Assembly (NCBI RefSeq): GCF_947381555.1
Contig: NZ_CANCWQ010000042.1
Span: 1-8,727 of the forward strand
Direction: 5' to 3'
Length of the DNA: 8,727 nt
From: Limosilactobacillus pulli
Lineage (GTDB): Bacteria; Bacillota; Bacilli; Lactobacillales; Lactobacillaceae
Every line of letters begins with the position of its first letter. Within the stretch, counting starts at the first letter, position 1. The notes below the pieces were generated by a model that saw only the letters and a program-made list of their open reading frames with translations, was not told where the DNA came from and did no database searches. This document shows positions 7,145-8,727 of the stretch, one piece after another. Both the position numbers and the translations under genes were made by a program.

Positions 7145-7666
7145 TTATAGATTTAATTCAAACGCCCAGCGCAATGGATCATTGGGCTCATCCAAAATGT
7201 TGATGTGACCGCGTCTAATAAAACCATTGCTGGTGGCAACGTGCTGCATTGCTTGATTCAGATCATGCGTATCGACACGGAAATTATGAATTCCCTGCTC
7301 GTTTAAAATCGAAATCAAGTCACTCATAAAGTATTTTGCCAAATGCTGGCCGCGATAGTCTTGACTCAGTGCGAAGCGATGAATAGCAGCATATGGAGCA
7401 TCATTATTTTGCCAGGCACCATCGATTTTCTGATAGTTTGGATCATCACCAATTACGGCTGCTGCATAGCCGGCAACCTTGCCATCAACTTTAAGCACCC
7501 ATGATGATTGACTGGCCAAATCTTGGGCAACCGTATCGGCATTAGGATAGCCTGCCTGCCACTGTGGACTGCCGGCTGCCTTTAAAAATGCCTTGGCTTG
7601 ATCAAAAATTGCTGCAACTACTGGAATATCATTCTGAGTTGCTCTGGTAACATAAATTAAACTCAT
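7145..7666 (-). CDS. GNAT family N-acetyltransferase
   Basis: This 173-residue protein is predicted to transfer acetyl from acetyl-CoA to an unknown amine substrate in the cytoplasm. The GNAT fold is visible: the N-terminal strand and helix (IYVTRATQNDIPVVAAIFDQA), strands SSWVLKVDGKVAGYAAAVIG (54-73), and motif A, AIHRFALSQDYRGQHLAKYFMSDLI (94-118). In motif A, the R105-G106-Q107-H108-L109-A110 turn binds the CoA pyrophosphate. Motif B follows as FRVDTHDLNQAMQHVATSNGFIRRGHI (129-155), including the usual N-x-A/M ... GF pattern. Length is normal and the protein looks complete. GAGGAAAGG sits four bases before the ATG. The gene appears monocistronic, with its own terminator and a weak promoter candidate upstream (TTGTTG, 16 bases, TAAACT on the minus strand). 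The conserved SPQWQAGYPN segment near residues 33-42 may belong to the substrate side. Confidence 0.92.
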   Translation of the reverse strand: MSLIYVTRATQNDIPVVAAIFDQAKAFLKAAGSPQWQAGYPNADTVAQDLASQSSWVLKVDGKVAGYAAAVIGDDPNYQKIDGAWQNNDAPYAAIHRFALSQDYRGQHLAKYFMSDLISILNEQGIHNFRVDTHDLNQAMQHVATSNGFIRRGHINILDEPNDPLRWAFELNL

Positions 7667-7858
7667 TGCCTTTCCTCGCTTTAGTTTATCGATTTCTTTT
7701 AGACAAGTTTATCACGATCAATTTTTCCAACAATCCTATTTCAATTATTTTTACCAACTGCTGAGCGATTCCATTTCTCAGGAGTTATGAATTGTTAAAG
7801 ATTGCAAAAATTTTTTAAGTGATTGGCACAAATGTTAAGAAAAGCATTGACTTAATAA

Positions 7859-7887
7859 TCGACAAACATTAAGCTTAAAGGTATAGA
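7859..7887 (+). promoter_or_regulatory. Candidate promoter for the structured RNA
   Basis: TCGACA (7859-7864) and TATAGA (7882-7887) are separated by exactly 17 bases, on the same strand as the RNA and its terminator. An overlapping TTGACT at 7847-7852 is a stronger -35 but pairs only with a poor -10 (TAAGCT). TATAAA at 7973-7978 is a closer alternative with no -35. The true start of transcription is therefore uncertain. Confidence 0.45.
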
Positions 7888-7979
7888 AGCTATATGATTC
7901 ATAGAGTTAGGGTTCAATGGTTCCTTCTTATCAAAGAATTTATTTTATTTCTATCTCATGTGTATATATGCCTATAAAA

Positions 7980-8199
7980 TGGGGTTCGTAACTTCTGAGT
8001 TATGAAGCACCCCACCTCAACGCATCAACGCAGTTTAAGCCGCTAAATTCCCATTTTTGTGGTGACATAGCAAAGATGCCGTTGCCCGACATAGATTACC
8101 AAGTTTGACTTTTATCATTTACTCGTTCGCGGCGACGAGACTTGGTTCCCTTGAAATCCCAGGTGAAATGAGACATTCTTGCCCCGTCTCACCTTTTTT
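7980..8199 (+). ncRNA. Unidentified structured RNA with predicted pseudoknot
   Basis: No convincing ORF lies here, but the sequence is full of compatible stems. Stem 1: GGGG TTCGTAAC (7981-7992) pairs with GTTATGAA and CCCC (7999-8013). Stem 2: CAACGCATC (8018-8026) pairs with GATGCCGTTG (8075-8084) with one bulge. Stem 3: ACCAAGT (8098-8104) pairs with ACTTGGT (8140-8146), directly stacked on CTCGT/ACGAG (8122-8126 with 8135-8139). The loop of that hairpin contains GCGGC (8129-8133), exactly complementary to GCCGC (8039-8043) inside stem 2, giving a predicted 5-bp pseudoknot. A terminator closes the RNA. It is not tmRNA, RNase P RNA or SRP RNA by their conserved motifs, and the separate 5' hairpin does not suit 6S. 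The 5' end could lie as far upstream as ~7894. Confidence 0.65.
8161..8199 (+). terminator. Rho-independent terminator of the structured RNA
   Basis: GAGAC (8170-8174) pairs with GTCTC (8186-8190), and AGGT (8161-8164) pairs with ACCT (8191-8194) across a 5-base bulge (GAAAT). The 11-base loop includes GCCCC, and six T follow. It is the 3' end of the preceding RNA candidate. Confidence 0.8.
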
Positions 8200-8235
8200 A
8201 TTTTTAATAAATTTTCAAAATGAGTAAAAGGTTAA

Positions 8236-8298
8236 ACTATATGCATTTAAAATTTGTAAAAAAGCATTTCTCTATAAATATCAAACCATGCATATAGT
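8236..8298. repeat. Perfect 11-bp inverted repeat with 41-base spacer
   Basis: ACTATATGCAT (8236-8246) and ATGCATATAGT (8288-8298) are exact inverted copies. AA and a six-T run follow the right arm. The spacer is AT-rich with no gene. It could be a long-loop hairpin or the remnant ends of a small element. Confidence 0.6.
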
Positions 8299-8433
8299 AA
8301 TTTTTTCTAAAAACAAAAACATGCCGGATAGCAACTACTACCGAACATACAAGCATTTTAAATTCAAAGTAAGCACACCATATTGAACCGTGTTGCCTGC
8401 CAAGCAGTAGGCAATTTCAAAAATTAAAGAATA

Positions 8434-8478
8434 AAAAAGCAGCGGTCGACCGGCGCATTTCTGCGTGGTCGACCGCTG
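8434..8478 (-). terminator. Strong terminator hairpin downstream of the IS66 transposase fragment
   Basis: CAGCGGTCGACC (8440-8451) pairs perfectly with GGTCGACCGCTG (8467-8478), and an inner CGCA/TGCG stem closes a TTTC loop, giving about 17 pairs. On the minus strand the stem is followed by CTTTTTTATT. It lies 13 bases after the transposase stop codon and appears to belong to the IS element. Confidence 0.85.
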
Positions 8479-8490
8479 TTCATTTATCAA

Positions 8491-8655
8491 TTAGGCTTTG
8501 CAGCTTTCTTGAATTTCACGAGCCCATGGCAAATAAGCCTCTATTTCTGGCGTTTCGCGTTTTGTAAAGGCGCTAAGCAGGGTCTCTAAATATTTAAAGA
8601 CATCCAAATGATTTAGTTTTGCGGTTTGCACGATGCTATACCAGATCGCATTGGA
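8491..8655 (-). pseudogene. IS66 family transposase, C-terminal fragment
   Basis: The frame reads SNAIWYSIVQTAKLNHLDVF, then KYLETLLSAFTKRETPEIEAYLPW and a short tail ending ESCKA before TAA. This is the C-terminal domain of IS66 transposases: the A-x-x-YS-I-x-x-TAK segment, the L-x-x-KYL helix and the terminal LPW motif. About 55 of the expected roughly 500 residues remain. Upstream of the SNAIW segment the frame continues for 17 codons of sequence I do not recognise as IS66 (AFHTEKDFQKYTKLLTL) and then meets TAA at 8707-8709. The catalytic DDE residues are absent, so it cannot be active. The break near 8655 is the likely deletion junction with the element's other terminus. Confidence 0.85.
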
Positions 8656-8727
8656 GAGTGTCAATAATTTTGTGTACTTTTGAAAATCCTTCTCTGTATG
8701 AAATGCTTACTTAAATAAACATGGAAT

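Larger units (their letters stand above)
8369..8710 (-). mobile_element. Internally deleted IS66-like element (mini-IS, 342 bp)
   Basis: The left end reads GTAAGCACACCATATTGA inward from 8369, and the right end, on the minus strand, reads GTAAGCATTTCATACAGA inward from 8710. Thirteen of the first 18 positions agree, including the initial GTAAGCA. GTAAGC is the usual terminal sequence of IS66-family elements. Between them lie only the 3' end of an IS66 transposase gene, its terminator and about 55 bases of other-end sequence, so most of the element is missing. No 8-bp target duplication is seen (AATTCAAA on the left, TTAAATAA on the right). A second small hairpin (TTGCCTGC/GTAGGCAA, 8393-8414) lies near the left end. 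Confidence 0.65.

Noticed and set aside
6897..7145. 82-codon minus-strand ORF over the 3' end of the GH73 gene
   Set aside because: It is a shadow of the GH73 coding sequence and crosses both convergent terminators.
8220..8297. 25-codon plus-strand ORF (MSKRLNYMHLKF...)
   Set aside because: No ribosome binding site precedes it, it spans the 11-bp inverted repeat, and AT-rich DNA yields such frames by chance.
8361..8718. 8-bp target duplication flanking the IS66-like element
   Set aside because: The flanks AATTCAAA and TTAAATAA do not match, so no duplication is claimed.

Overview
The window looks like chromosomal DNA of a low-to-mid GC Lactobacillaceae species. A host-associated Limosilactobacillus (L. 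reuteri group) is the best guess. The reasons are a giant serine-rich repeat adhesin with a KxYKxGKxW-like signal peptide, a short membrane-anchored GH73 glucosaminidase, purine-rich ribosome binding sites and an IS66-type remnant. The species call is inference.

Layout. Positions 1-5845 (minus strand) are one open reading frame with no internal stop and no net frameshift. It encodes the first 1948 residues of a serine-rich repeat surface adhesin whose 3' end lies beyond position 1. The order is: long atypical signal peptide, short Ser/Thr-rich linker, a folded domain with the hallmarks of the 'choice-of-anchor A' family, a first serine-rich stretch, a second folded domain I do not recognise, and a second very long serine-rich stretch. 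That last stretch becomes near-perfect tandem Ser-Glu repeats toward the window edge. Positions 5846-6422 are an AT-rich intergenic region shared with a divergent gene. Positions 6423-7025 (plus) encode a membrane-anchored GH73 glucosaminidase. It converges on a GNAT acetyltransferase at 7145-7666 (minus), with a separate terminator for each gene between them. Positions 7667-8368 hold no convincing protein gene. They do hold a promoter-like element, a compact structured RNA candidate with a predicted pseudoknot and a strong terminator (about 7980-8199), and an 11-bp inverted repeat. Positions 8369-8710 are an IS66-like fragment: both ends carry GTAAGC-type inverted termini around only the last ~55 codons of the transposase, as expected of an internally deleted, non-autonomous copy.

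How the parts may work together. The adhesin would be glycosylated in the cytoplasm and exported by an accessory SecA2/SecY2 system, then displayed at the wall on its Ser-Glu stalks. None of the export genes are in this window. The divergent GH73 enzyme acts on peptidoglycan and may be a housekeeping or wall-remodelling neighbour. The acetyltransferase appears to be an independent unit. The most interesting items are the two-domain architecture of the adhesin, the unidentified pseudoknotted RNA and the IS66-derived mini-element.
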